Source of the DNA: Coffea arabica
Lineage: Eukaryota > Streptophyta > Magnoliopsida > Gentianales > Rubiaceae
Length of the DNA: 64,000 bases
Direction of reading: 5' to 3'
NCBI RefSeq assembly: GCF_036785885.1
Contig: NC_092317.1
Location: 8,496,501 to 8,560,500 of the forward strand
Below the pieces are notes generated by a model. The model saw only the letters and a list, made by a program, of their open reading frames with translations, did not search any database and had not been told where the DNA came from. The first letter of the stretch is position 1; every line of letters begins with the position of its first letter. Of the stretch, positions 23,260 through 35,544 are shown in pieces. The position numbers and the translations under genes are program-made.

Positions 23260-25089
23260 ACATTATAGTAAAATTTTATACAAACACTCAAAAATACACC
23301 TTCCAACGACCTGTATTATTGTTGGTCTATTAAACAGGGACAACATGCAAAAGTACAAATACAAATTCTTCTCGATTATTGTGGTCTTTGCTTCTTAAAT
23401 TCAGCTAAGTTGGGCCCAAGTCTCCATAATTTGACGAGAGATAACCACTCAGATTAAGCCACATTAGACCAAATGTTGAGCCTTGAATGATTAAAAAAAT
23501 TACAAGTACAAAGAAGGACGCTCGAACTGCTTTTCTCAAAGGTCTCCAATAATTTTTCCCTGTTTCCTCAAATAGGAACCTAGCTAGCTTCGGTTCGGAC
23601 ACGTGGTAACGTGGGTACCGAACGGACTTGGAATTTTTTCAGAACGGAAAGCGGTCAAGCTTTGAACTCCTATTTGGCTAGCTGCCCGAAAATGGTTTAG
23701 ATTCTGAGTTTTCAATGCCCACGAAACCAGAAGCAGAAATGTAATCAAATCCCTTTCCCCTTCAGGATCTAAGCTAGATTTGAGGCAAAGTTAGAACAGT
23801 GTTCAACTGAATTTGCCATTTCAGACGATGAACATAAAATGGTACTATAATAAACTTGCTAAAAAGGCAAAGTGAAATACTTAAACTCAATTAGTCACTT
23901 GCCTCGATAAAAGCTCCTTTAAACTTGGGTTGAGTAGTAAATAAAAGAGCCAAACGTTTGCAGAATTTCCAACTTCAAAAAAAATTAATAAAAAAAATTG
24001 AATTGATAGTGCTTTAAGTCAAGTCAAGGGCTCAATCATTTGGATGAATAATACCTAGTCTTCTAACTAAAAATACTCCCCCGTTTCATAAAAATAGGTC
24101 TATTTATTTTTTATACAGATTAAAAAATTTAGTAAGGGGTATTAATTACTATTAGATCAATCATTTAGAGTAAGAGGCACAGATTACTATGTTTTAGAAA
24201 AATGGTAAATTTAGTTATTAAGTGCTGTGTTTAGTGTTCGAAGTAGAATAATTAACCAATACGGAGCAGTGCATTTGCTGATAATTTATGTGCATTAACT
24301 ATGCATATGTTAATAAAATAACAAACCAACTACTCTTTAGAAAAAAAAAAAAAAAAGGCCTATAATTTGTGACAAATACAAAAGGAAAGTAAATCTATTT
24401 TTGTGGGACGGAGTGGATGATAGTTATCTTTGGGAATCTGATCATTTTTTTTTTTCACAAACACGTATAATCATTATATTTAGATGAGTCGGATTGGGGT
24501 AAATTGACAAATGTGATCCCTCAATCCGACAAATTCACTCATTCGTAAGTGTATTAGAATGCATGAAAGGTTAATGTTTTAATGGGCGAAAATTGGTATG
24601 CAATTAAAATCTTTTGTTAAGTTTGGAGGAGATGCTCAAGTTTTGACACAGAGAAAAAAAAATTACTAAAAGATGACATTTTAATAATGGACAAAAGAGA
24701 AGATAATTATTGTCCAATTAAAGTGGACTTAACTTGTAACAAAGCTGAAGACACGAAATCTTTGGAATGTGTCCATCTAATTAGCATTGTCATCGTTTCG
24801 AGAATCGAGATGCAGGCTGCCCAGCTGATCATCAACCACCGAGATATTCGATCGCGTCAATTTCAATTTCGTTTCGTCTTTCGAAAGGAAGTGTTACTAA
24901 TTATGGAGGGGAACGTGGCACTTCTTTTTTCTTTTTTAGGACTTCTCCCAAATCAGAATTCCACCGTACTTTTTAATTTTTATTTAACGTCCGTGCGTGG
25001 GTTCCTCGCCTTGCTTTCTCCGGTCATATCCTCTTTCCATCGATCAGTCTTGTTTGGAGATACGTAAGCCCTCCTCCATGATTAATGTG
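23260..25089. other. Intergenic spacer, no gene seen
   Basis: AT-rich, with homopolymer runs at about 24341-24356. Open frames at 23405-23602 (-) and 24687-25067 (+) show no family motif, and I do not call them genes. Confidence 0.4.
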
Positions 25090-25097
25090 TTTTCCCT

Positions 25098-25225
25098 AGA
25101 GCCGCAAACGAATCAAGTCGCTCGCGAACCGTTCTCGAGCGGCTCGAGTAAGATCGAATTCGAGCTGGCTTGAGTCGAAATCGAGTTCGAATTCGAACTC
25201 AAAATATTAAACTCGTTAGAGTATA

Positions 25226-25256
<31 letters not shown>

Positions 25257-25398
25257 AAGTATATATATAATTAATTTTTATTTTTTTCGAGCTCAAACTC
25301 GAGTTTGAAATTGTCAGTTCGTCGAGCTCGAGCTCGAGTTCGAATTCAATGAAATTATGTCGAAATTCGATTCGACTCGATTCGTTTGCAACCCTAGC
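25098..25398. mobile_element. hAT-type MITE flanked by TTTTCCCT
   Basis: The left end has GCCGCAAACGAATCAAGTCG and the right end, reverse complemented, has GTTGCAAACGAATCGAGTCG. TTTTCCCT flanks it at 25090-25097 and 25399-25406, the 8-bp length expected for hAT. The interior is dense in GAGCTCGAG/TTCGAA palindromes around a TA run. The exact terminal bases are offset by about 3 bp between ends. Confidence 0.65.
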
Positions 25399-26061
25399 TT
25401 TTCCCTGTACGCCTTACCCAAAAAAAAAAACCATATTCAAAGAAATTATGCTGTCCATACTTATCCGTAGGGGTGTACAAATTGACCTAGGTATTTGAAA
25501 ATTTGCGATACACAAAATCATATCCAATCCAACCCCGTTAAATTAAATACCTGTCTCGTTAGATCTCTCGGAAAATCAAATATGAGTTTTGTTTTTATAC
25601 GAAGTTGAATATATTAAGTAGATTTTAGTATTTTTTTTTTAAAGACTATCGATATCTAACCGTACCCGTATATGAGACTTTAGCGTAATTTTTAAAGTTT
25701 TGGGATTCTTTGTATAATATTAAATTAGTTGGATATATACGGTATGCTATTTTTACTCGCCAAAATATTGGAGTCTTGCTATTGTTGCTTACTTAATTCT
25801 TCCTTCTTTTTTTTTTTTAAGAATTTGGTTAATACATCTGGTTACCCAATTTGTGAAATGTGTAATTTGTTTGGAATTATGTTTTTTAAGTGATACTCCT
25901 TATTGTTTAAGTGGTTTTGTTAAATTAATTTTATTTAAGCTAATTATTAAATTTTGGATATGGATCAAATATCCGCTTTCTTGGCTCGGTATCCGACCCG
26001 CTTGCACCCTTACTTATTAGTGTAACTTGCGACTACACATGAATAACATGCATTTTTCTCG

Positions 26062-28161
26062 GGCTAATTGATTAGAATATAGGTGGAAAAAAAATATTCA
26101 GACACTTACGGGTCTGACAGGGGTTCTGTATATATCTATGGGTGCCGGGCTGACACAGCCCGGCACCTGACACAAAAAAAAATTTTTTTTTTTATAAAAG
26201 ACACACAGCCCGACACCTGACAAAGACTGCAAAAGCTGGCTGCCGGGCAAAGAGTGCCCGGCAGCCAATCAAATTGTTAAAAAAAAAAATCGGCAGGCTT
26301 CAATGCAATTCAGACAAAGTAGCTCTCGTGAATTTTTCACACTTTTTTGCTTCAGATTTGCCCCTTTTGGCAGGCTTGTGGACAAAACAAAAAATGTCTG
26401 GCAGCTCCCGTGAAGCAAAAAAGCTGAACCAAAAGAAAAATTTACGTACGATTGGGCAAAAAAACTATGCTCCATTAGACTTTAGCAGGTCGTGAAACAA
26501 TAACGGCTTACATATTATTCAATCGACTTAACGTTATATAGTTACTTATAATATAATAGAATATTTAATTAATTATTTTAATATACCAAATAAAGTATTG
26601 AACATTAAATAATGAATAAATTTTTAAAAGGACTTTTATTATAATTTTAATATATATAATATTTTTCATCCATGCATAATTCGTTTTTTCGAGTGTCCAA
26701 TATACTTCTTTATGCATCTCCACATTTGCATTGCTTCTGCTTATTGTGCGCAGAAAAGTGAACTTTCCACCATAGAAATGTAACCAATGTTTAATTCTTA
26801 CCTCCACTTTAATTCCGTGGATGGAAGAATATTGTCAGAAATGCATTCTTCTGTGGCTAATTGATTAGAATATAGGTGTAAAAAAAAAAAATCAGACAGG
26901 TTTAAAAACAACAGATATGTTCCTTTTTTAAAAAAAAGATATCAGCCTGGCACCTGACAGATTCCCTATTTTTAAAAAAGATATCAGGTGCCTTTTTTTT
27001 AAAAAAAAAAAGATGTCAGGTGCCGGACTGGGTCAGCCCAGCACCTTAATTAAATACATTTAATCAAATCTCTTTAAATTAATTCATTCAATTAATTAAA
27101 CTAATTAATCCACTAAAATAATTAAAATAATTGTATACTAAAAAACGTAAACTAATTATCAACTATCTTAACAAATAAAGTGAATCGCATTAAACTAATA
27201 TCACTAGTTTCGAAATTAAGCTATGCGAATTACATTAATTTTATGTATTTATTTTATTAGCATGGATATTATTTCAAATACTTAAATTGCCCCGACTAAA
27301 TGGCTATCTTAATCAAAACTCAATTGCACAAATTCGTTCAATTAATCCATTCAATTAATTAACCTCGCCAAATACATCTAAATTCATTTAATCAGACCTC
27401 TTAAAATTAATTCATTCAATTAATTAAACTAATTAATCCACTAAACTAATTAAAATAATTGTATACTACATAACGTAAACTAATTATCAACTATCTTAAC
27501 AAAAAATGAATTGCATTAAACTAATATCACTAGTTTCGAAATTAAGCTATGCTAATTACATTAATTTTATATATTTATTTTATTAGCATAGGTATTATTT
27601 CAAATATTTAAATTACCCGGACTAAATGGCTAACAGTTATCGTACGTAAATTTTTCTTTTGGTTCAGCTTTTTTGCTTCACAGGAGTTGCCTTCTTTTCA
27701 CTTAACAAATTGCTGAGCTTCTTTTCACTTAACAGGAGCTTTCTTTCCTCCGCAATTTAGCTTCCATTCCCAACTCCCTACCGCCTCTACGTATATCCAA
27801 CAGTGCCCCTGTAACCCCTCCTCTTTCTTCCCCAACAAAAAGAAGGCTCTATAGTTTAGTACCTTGTTTCGCATTTTTTTTTTCTAAACAATTTCACTGG
27901 CAGCCAGCTTTTTTTTCCAGCCTGCCGAATTTTTTTTTTTAACAATTTGACTGGCTGTCGGGCAGAGAGTGCCCGGCAGCCAGCTTTTGCAGACTTTATC
28001 AGGTGCCGGGCTGACAGTCAGGCACCCATGTGTCAACTAAAAAAAAAAAAAATTTTTTTTTGGTGTTAGGTGCCGGGCTGACATAGATTTATACCACGCC
28101 CCTGTCAGACCCGCAAGTGTCTGACTTTTCTTTTATACACCAATATTCTAATCAATTAGCC
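26062..28161. mobile_element. 2.1-kb MULE-like element with long TIRs
   Basis: The element begins GGCTAATTGATTAGAATAT and ends in its inverted copy. A perfect 9-bp duplication, TTTTTCTCG, lies at 26053-26061 and 28162-28170, as in Mutator-like elements. The inverted arms are several hundred bp: matching segments can be followed to about 26452 on the left and 27638 on the right (AATTTACGTACGA versus TCGTACGTAAATT), interrupted by indels. The arms carry GGTGCCGGGCTGACA and GTGCCCGGCAGCCA motifs. There is no transposase. A third copy of the terminus in direct orientation lies at about 26853, suggesting a nested relative. Confidence 0.8.
27045..27632. repeat. 328-bp-spaced direct duplication inside the MULE-like element
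   Basis: Two diverged copies, roughly 27045-27306 and 27373-27632, share long blocks such as AATATCACTAGTTTCGAAAT. The interior is very AT-rich and non-coding. Confidence 0.75.
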
Positions 28162-28699
28162 TTTTTCTCGTTATAAGTTGAATTAGAAGTTAAGGTTTGG
28201 GGGCAGGATTAGTTAAAGATATATTTAAGAGCATACTTTTTAATTTTTTAAACAAACTTTTGGGAATCAAAATCTAGTACTGAAAAAGGAATATTTTTAA
28301 TGTTTTAAGAGGATATTAAAGGATTTATAAAAATCTTGAGAGGGTAAAGTCTAATTTTTACTAAGATATAGGCGAAAATTTTCATTATTTTAAAAGGATT
28401 TTTAAGGTATAGGTGAAAATTTTCATTATTTCAAAGGAATTTAAAAGGATTTCTGAAATCTTGAGGCCACCAGCCTTTACATCCGCCAGCGTTCTTGTAG
28501 CAAAATTGACTCAACAATATGCATCCTTGACTCAAATGAATCAAGAGAATGAACATTCAACCATGGCTCAAAAGAATCAACAGCCACAGCAAATCGAAAT
28601 CAAATGTTTCCCAAAAAAAGAAAAAAGCATAGGTGTAAGGGTAGCAATATGGAGAATTTCTCACTTTAACCTCTTTCATGTCTAGAATATATTTAAAAT

Positions 28700-28845
28700 G
28701 GTGTGTTTGGATTGAATAGGTGTAAAGGTGACAAAATTGCTACGTTTTCTGTGGACATATTTTTCAATCATCGTTTTATCTCACATATATCAAATCGCTA
28801 CAATAATTTTTCTACAAAAATCCAGAAAAATGCAATCCAAACAAA
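28700..28845. mobile_element. MITE with GTTTGGATTG ends
   Basis: The left GTGTTTGGATTG (28703-28714) is inverted at CAATCCAAAC (28833-28842). About 145 bp, no coding potential. The right half resembles 20870-20975. Confidence 0.5.
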
Positions 28846-29816
28846 AGCTGACTTGTAAGTGTTTTATTTTTCACCCATTAAAACAGCTAATGCTAGATTG
28901 AAGATACTAAAAAGAAAATCTTTGTGAGGAATTAACATGCATATGATTGGGTTTTTTTTTTTTTTTTTGGGTGGGCCGTCAGAGGGAGAAATAGTGCGTA
29001 TATCAGTCAGGAAGTAATCAATCTCGTCTTAATAAGATGTCATAAGATTTAATGGGCCGACCTTGAGAATTTCAAAATGAAAATTGGGCTACAATTTTTT
29101 TGTCCATCATGTTAGATAAATCTAGCCCATTCTAGTAGTGACAATTGGGCCAACTTATAACACCATTTGGTGGACTCCGGACCTCATTGTTTGTTCACCC
29201 TTCATACAGAGGCATGAACCTTCGGAATAGCAGAAGAATGCAAGTAACAAATGGCCACTTAAGGAAATAACTCTTTCATTACCTTTGCCAAGGTTGATAT
29301 AAGTAAAATAAGATATGGGTTTTGGGGTATTTTCAAAAAGTATTATTGCAGGTTTTTTTTTTGATAAATATGTAATTTAACAAGGAAAGATAGTGAGGGT
29401 GTTTGCTGTTTCCAAAAACAAGATTTGGGAAAAACGCTTCCATCCAAATAAAGCATAAAGTCATTAGAAAAAACTCGCCATTTAAATTGGGAAAAGCGTT
29501 TCTCAAAAAACCTCAAACACTTCTTCCCCCTTTTTTTTTTTTTTTTGCATTAGATGAAGTTTGAGAAGTGTTTAAGATTTTTTGAGGAGTGCTAATATAA
29601 TTTCTCTTTAAAATTTGATGATTTTATACAATGTTAAAATATTGACTTTAATACTTCCTTTAATTCTTAAGAAATGAATCCACACACAGCATTCCTTACA
29701 AAAAAAAAAAAGCAAAAAGAATTCACGCCTATATATTACTTGTTCATGCATATTTCAACCATGAGGATTTATTTATAACTCTCATATGCATATGCATGTG
29801 CATTTGGTTATTCATG

Positions 29817-30046
29817 TATTTTTTTTTGTCGATACAATAATTTTTATTCTATACCTACTCCTATTTAGGAAGAATCCGAAAAAGACCGAACCACCATCGG
29901 ATTAAATATGTACCTTTGCAAGTGCTGGGGAAACTTTCACAAAATTTCAGGGATGAATGCAAGTTAAGGGATTCGAACCCCTTGACCTGTACCTAAAAAG
30001 AGTTTTAAGACTCTATGTGGTGATCGACTACTCTAAAAGTAGTTGG
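29817..30046 (-). mobile_element. tRNA-derived SINE, minus orientation
   Basis: Read on the minus strand, it has a box B (GGTTCGAATCC) near 29965-29975 and ends in TGTATCGAC plus an A-run (the T-run at 29819-29827 on the plus strand). A 13-bp direct repeat, TTGGTTATTCATG, flanks it at 29804-29816 and 30047-30059. The box A is weak. Length about 230 bp. Confidence 0.75.
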
Positions 30047-30840
30047 TTGGTTATTCATGCATTTTCTCAACAGGAATATTCATTTCCTAGTTAAGTGCAT
30101 TTCATGTAAATGACCGCTATGCATGCACCTACCTTCCCAGAAGTGATGAGAAACGTGCATGCGAAGAAACGCGTATCTTTTCCTAATTTTAGCAAGTTAC
30201 TACATATGACAATCATAAACAAGTCACTTTTCCATTTTTTTTGTTTTTCAGAAGAGTTTCTACATTTGTGTTTGGGAGAGGATGCTCTGCACCTACTTCT
30301 CTTGATCACTCAAACTTGTAGTTTATAAATTACAGGTGACGCGTCGTATCATCATCTAAGTTAATTTTATTTGTCAAAACAATTTTTTCTCTTTAATAAT
30401 ATTTTGTCGCTTCACCTATGAGTTCTAAAAACATAAAATTAGCAAATGGCACGTTTGCAATTTTAAGCCTTAATCACTCGTATTTCTTTCTCTAATTACT
30501 TATCATGCATTTGAATCTTTGACTTAAAAATTAATTACACTCTTCCACCCCAAAAAGAAAAAAAAAAAAAGGTTACACGCTTATTTATTTATTTTCTAGT
30601 ATCACTCACGAAACCTGCACGTGACCAAGTGGGACAAATTTTTCCTACTCGACTTCCAAAAGCAAACAATTTAATATTTTCCATAATATCCCAGATCTGG
30701 AATTTCCTTCCTCAAACAAACCCCTACCGTCCGATCTAAATTCTTTACTCTCCAGCAGAAACAAATCTCAACCACACGATCAAATATCAGCAACGGTCAC
30801 GATTCACCCAACTGGGGCGGGCATTGAGGCAAATCTGGCC

Positions 30841-31536
30841 TTTATATATAGACCAGAAATAGCCTATGAGCATCGGCCATTTCACCTCTTACTCGTAAGT
30901 CCTCTCTTTCTCTCTCCTATTTTTTTCTTTTTCTCTTTCTTCGTCTTGCCATTTTTCCCATTCGGATTTTTCTTTTTTCTTTTCTTATTTTTTTGATATA
31001 CATATATATTTAATTTTTTTTTAGTGTTTGATGAAGAAAGAGGGGTTTCAATTTAGGGTTTCTTTGTTTCGTAAACCTAATACGGGGCCGGTTTGAGATC
31101 CATTTGGATATTGCTGGTGGGAAGCTTTTGCTAGGGTTTCTGTTTCGGCGGTCCTTTTTTTTTTTTTCTGGTATTTCGCATTTGTCTGCTCTTACGGTCT
31201 CTGGGCTTTTAATTTTGTTATAGACTTTGGGTTGGATTATGATTGAATTGGATTAAATTGAGCTCCGGAGAAGGACGGAAATTTTTTAAATTAGGGTTTT
31301 ATTGAATTGGGCATATGCATTTCCTGTTAGGGTTTATTTGTATTTCCTGGGAATTCTTTAATTTTTTGCTAGGAAAGAAACGAGAAAAAGAAAAGATTTT
31401 GGGCTCAATGTTACTGGGCTGAACAGAATATTTGGAAGATCAGACTTTTATGTGATTTTTTTGCTGAATTTTGGAAGGGGCGAATTTTGAATAAAGAAAA
31501 AGTTGCTATGTGCAGAATTTGTGGGTTGATAAGCTT
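30841..31536 (+). promoter_or_regulatory. TATA box, leader and probable leader intron of the GTE gene
   Basis: TTTATATATA lies at 30841-30850. About 45 bp later CTCGTAAGT offers a donor (GT at 30895), and TATGTGCAG ending at 31515 offers an acceptor 21 bp before the ATG. The stretch between is T-rich and intron-like, about 620 bp. A leader intron is an inference, common in plant housekeeping and regulatory genes. 30060-30840 holds no gene that I can see. Confidence 0.55.
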
Positions 31537-34500
31537 ATGGCACCTACTGTTCCCATAGAGTACAGTGGACAGAGGGAATTGAACTTGATTTCGACAAAGG
31601 GTGGAATAGGCAAAATGATGGGGAAGTCCCGGAAAGTTTCAAAAGGATTTTCATCCGGTTTTGTGCCAGATTATCGCCATGCGGTCGAGACCATGGCTGA
31701 ATCGGAAGGGTTTGGAAGTTCAGGGAGAGTGGATACAGAAATGACTGCATCTGAGGATTCATGTGCTCCGAAGAGGAAGTGCGTGAATTTGAATGACCGA
31801 GAAGGTTGTGATAGATTCAGTGTGCCTATTCACGTTTTGCCACTGTCTAAGATGTCTCGCTCACAGAGGAAAGATATGGAGCTGAGGTTGAGAAATGAAC
31901 TTGAGCAAGTCAGGATTTTGCAGAGAAGAATTACGGCTATGAGCTCGTTAAGTTTGAATGCAGTTGTCCATTCACCTGCTAGTGATATACACAGTTGCAC
32001 TGATGGCCAGAGGAGACCTCCTGTGGAGAGTTTTCGGAGGCCTGTGAAGGAAGTGCCTACTCCACCTGGAAAGAAAAAAGGTCCTCCTGGAAGAAATGGG
32101 CCCCGTACCAAAGGAGCAGGTGCTAAACGCAGTGAGCCTGCAAAGCAGACTTTGCCTTCTGATCCAAGCAACTTAATGTTGATGAAACAGTGTGAGGCGC
32201 TTCTAAATCGATTGATGGGGCATGAATTCAGTTGGGTATTCAATAAACCAGTTGACGTTGTGGAGTTAAATATTCCTGATTATGTCAATGTTATCAAGCA
32301 TCCGATGGATTTTGGGACAATAAAGGCCAAGTTGCTATCTGGTCAGTATTCAGATCCATTGGGTTTTGCTTCTGATGTGAGACTTACTTTGACAAATGCA
32401 ATGACTTACAATCCACCAGGAAATGATGTCCATTTCATGGCTAAGACACTCGGTAAATTCTTTGAAATGAGATGGAAGTCTATTGAGAAGAAGATTCCTG
32501 CAGCGGTTGAAGAAATTTTGCCTCCAAATTCTGGTGCTATGATAGAAAGGGGGACTGCTATTGCGATGCCTCCTTCTAAGAAGGCAAAAAGTACTCCTGT
32601 AGAGAACATAAAGAAGCCAGAAAACAAAGTTAAGCAAGAAAATATCAAGAGGGTTATGAGTGATGTTGAGAAGCAGAAGCTTAGTGCAGATCTGGAGCCC
32701 TTATTAACAGATTTACCGGATCATATAGTTGACTTCTTGAAGGAGAGTAGTTTCAATGCAAGTCAAGCGAGTGAGGACGAGATTGAGATTGATTTGGATG
32801 CCCTAGGCGATGATACCTTGTTCACGTTACGGAAGCTTTTAGATGAGTATTTAATGGATAAACAGAAAAACCAGGGAAAAGATCCACAGGCTGTAGAGGT
32901 TAGTTCGTACTAGATACTCATATATGCGGATTTTTCTTTTTGCTATGCATTTACAATGGGAAAATAAATTTGGTGTCTTTTTTCCTTTGTGCAGGTTCAC
33001 AATGAGTCAGGCTTTAGCAATTCGTTTCTTCAACCTCAAAAAGGTAACTTGAGGTTTTACATATTGGTTTTGGCCACTTAAGTTTTGTTATTATCCTGTT
33101 TAAGTGCACTTTTTTGTATAAGTTGAAGTTTTAGTTGATCCCCTTTTGAAATTAGGAGATGAGCCAGCTGATGAAGACATAGATATTGGCGGTAATGATC
33201 CGCCCTCATCTAGCTTCCCTCCTTTAGAGATTGAGAAGGAAACTATCCATAGGAACAGCAAATGCAGTGGTTCGAGTAGCTCCAGTAGTGATTCAGGTTC
33301 TTCATTATCTGTCTTTATTGTTCTAAACTATGATGCATGTTTGCTTTATGAAATGTGCTATTTTGCATCGTTTTTGTGAAGCTTGTAATTTTTCAATTCT
33401 GCCTCACTGGTTAACATGTCTATATTATTACACCATGAGTTGTTGTGTGGTATAAATTGACAAAAAATTGACCACAGTGAGTTAAAAATATTGGAATTGG
33501 ATTCATTGCATTACTTTCAGTAGGTTTTTAGTTGCATCTAGAAAACCAAGTCACTTGTGTTTAGATGAGTTTGTGATGGACAATGAATTTAATTGGAAAA
33601 ACTTAATCCACAACTAAAACAATGATTTAGATTTTGTAATTAAATAATCTTAACGAAAATCTACTACTGATAATTGTTTGTATAGCTGATCTTGTCTTGA
33701 AAGGAGGCATATTATTTTCCGGTTGTAAGTAGTTCATGGAAATCTCATGCCAATTACCTTCTTTAATGTTCATTTTTGTTGTGTTTATTTATTTATTTTT
33801 TCCCTTCTCAGACTTCTTCACGGTTATTCTACCAATATGTATATGCTAGGATCATGATCTTTGTGATCACAATGCTGATTGGTAACTTTTTGTCCTCGAG
33901 AAGTCAAAAACTGAGGTTGATAGGCGAGTTATTCATTGAGAATACTATAGGTGCTTTGCCACTACTGCCAGATTTTTATGCCTAGCTGTTTTTGGATCAA
34001 TTTTGTGCTTTGCAGAAATGCAATGCTAAAGAAAATGCTAAAAAACAAAGTTGTAAATTTGCATATTATTGTTACGATCTTTTTATGAAGGTTTTGATTT
34101 AAATTCTGCTCAATCTCCAAGATATCACTATGTACCATTTGAACTGATAATATAGTATTTTCCAGATTCAGACACTGGAAGTTCTTCTAGTGGTGAGTCG
34201 GATGCTGCGAAAGATCTTGCTGTTCTGGAACCCTCCAAGGCATGTCTTGCTTCCCTTAGTTGAAGTGGAATTTTATCGGTTGATTTAGATTTCTGGGCAT
34301 GCTTATCATCTTTAAGATCTCCAGCAGCTCATGTTAGTGCTCTTAATTGTTTATTTCTCTCATCAATTTTTCGTGAATGACAGGACAACTTAGGTCATGG
34401 GGAAAATTTAGAGCAAAAGACAGGTGATCCAGAAACTGCAGGTACATTTTCTCAGGCTTTGGTGGATGCTTCTTGATTTATATATTTATCTTCTTAGGTT

Positions 34501-35544
34501 TCTTCTGTCTTTTTTTGCTTTGTACAGAAACTATAAGTGGGCTTGCCAGGCAGAATCCAGAGTCAATTTTGGATCCTGTTGAGTCTGGATGCCATCAAGA
34601 GGGTAAGCAATGAAAATAAATGAAGATACTGTGTGCTATTACTTTAGCAGCACTATCTCACGAATCATGCTGGTACGTTTTAGCTGAGAGTGCTCCACAA
34701 GAGAGGCAGGTCTCGCCTGAAAAGCAATATCGTGCAGCTTTATTAAGAAGCCGTTTTGCAGATACTATTATAAAGGCTCAAGAGAAGGCTCTTGAGAAGG
34801 TGAGGTTCTTCATATGCTGACTCTGGATAAGATATAAGGTTCATGGTGCAATGCTCTCAGTATTCCTATTCTGATGTTCAGGGTGAAAAGTTGGATCCTG
34901 AGAAATTACGGAGGGAAAGAGAGGATCTTGAAAGACGGAGGAAAGAAGGTTAGAGTGTTACTAATTCCTTGGAATATCTGAAGATTTGGTTCAACTGTGC
35001 ATGTTAAGTTGGAAGTGCTTTCAGTTTTAAACCATTCTATAATATATTTTGGCCATCCACTGTTTTCAGAAAAAGCTCGTCTGCAAGCAGAAGCTAAAGC
35101 TGCAGAAGATGCAAGAAGAAAAGCAGAAGAAGAAGCAGCTGCAGAAGTGAGACGGAAAAGAGAACTTGAAAGGGAAGCAGCCCGTCAAGCTTTGCAGCAG
35201 GTAAATTATTCATGTTTCATCATTCTATTTTGGATATAAAATTTTACTTATATTTTTGCTGTTCGCAGATGGAAAAGACAGTTGACATCAATGAGAACAG
35301 TCAGTTTATGGAAGATCTGGAGATGTTCAGATCTGCTCCAGATGAACAATTAGTGAATTTCATAGAGGAGACTAGTCCAGAACACTCCCAAACTGGTCTT
35401 GGTAGTTTCAAATTTCAGGGAAGCAGTAATCCATTGGAGCAACTTGGTTTATACATGAAGAAGGATGATGAAGAAGAAGAAGAAACTGATGTCCATAGCG
35501 TTCCAGATGCATCAGATGATCCAGAGGAAGGAGAGATTGATTAA
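31537..35544 (+). CDS. Bromodomain transcription factor, GTE8/GTE10-like (BET/GTE family)
   Basis: Plant BET-type protein that binds acetylated histones. Ten exons: 31537-32898, 32995-33043, 33156-33296, 34166-34239, 34384-34441, 34528-34602, 34684-34799, 34882-34948, 35070-35200 and 35269-35544; the joined frame is open for 782 residues. The bromodomain is at about residues 215-320 (contains [17 protein letters not shown] and [12 protein letters not shown]). The NET domain is at about 380-445 ([20 protein letters not shown] and DIDLD/EIDLDAL-type core). A Ser-rich stretch follows, then a charged Glu/Ala/Arg coiled coil (about 645-690) and an acidic tail ending DPEEGEID. Bromodomain followed by NET plus this long C-terminal extension is the GTE8-GTE12 subgroup. 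The ATG at 31537 is chosen because an upstream GTG in the same frame would fall across the probable leader splice. The intron at 34240 starts with GC. Intact. Confidence 0.92.

Noticed and set aside
22956..23268. Arg/Lys/Glu-rich and Phe/Ser/Pro-rich open frames
   Set aside because: Translations of low-complexity purine/pyrimidine DNA.
23405..23602. 65-residue minus-strand frame with a hydrophobic segment
   Set aside because: Short, isolated, no promoter or homology pattern recognised.
31510..31536. GTG start upstream of the bromodomain gene ATG
   Set aside because: Plant genes rarely start at GTG, and this stretch overlaps the probable leader-intron acceptor; the ATG at 31537 fits the family N-terminus.
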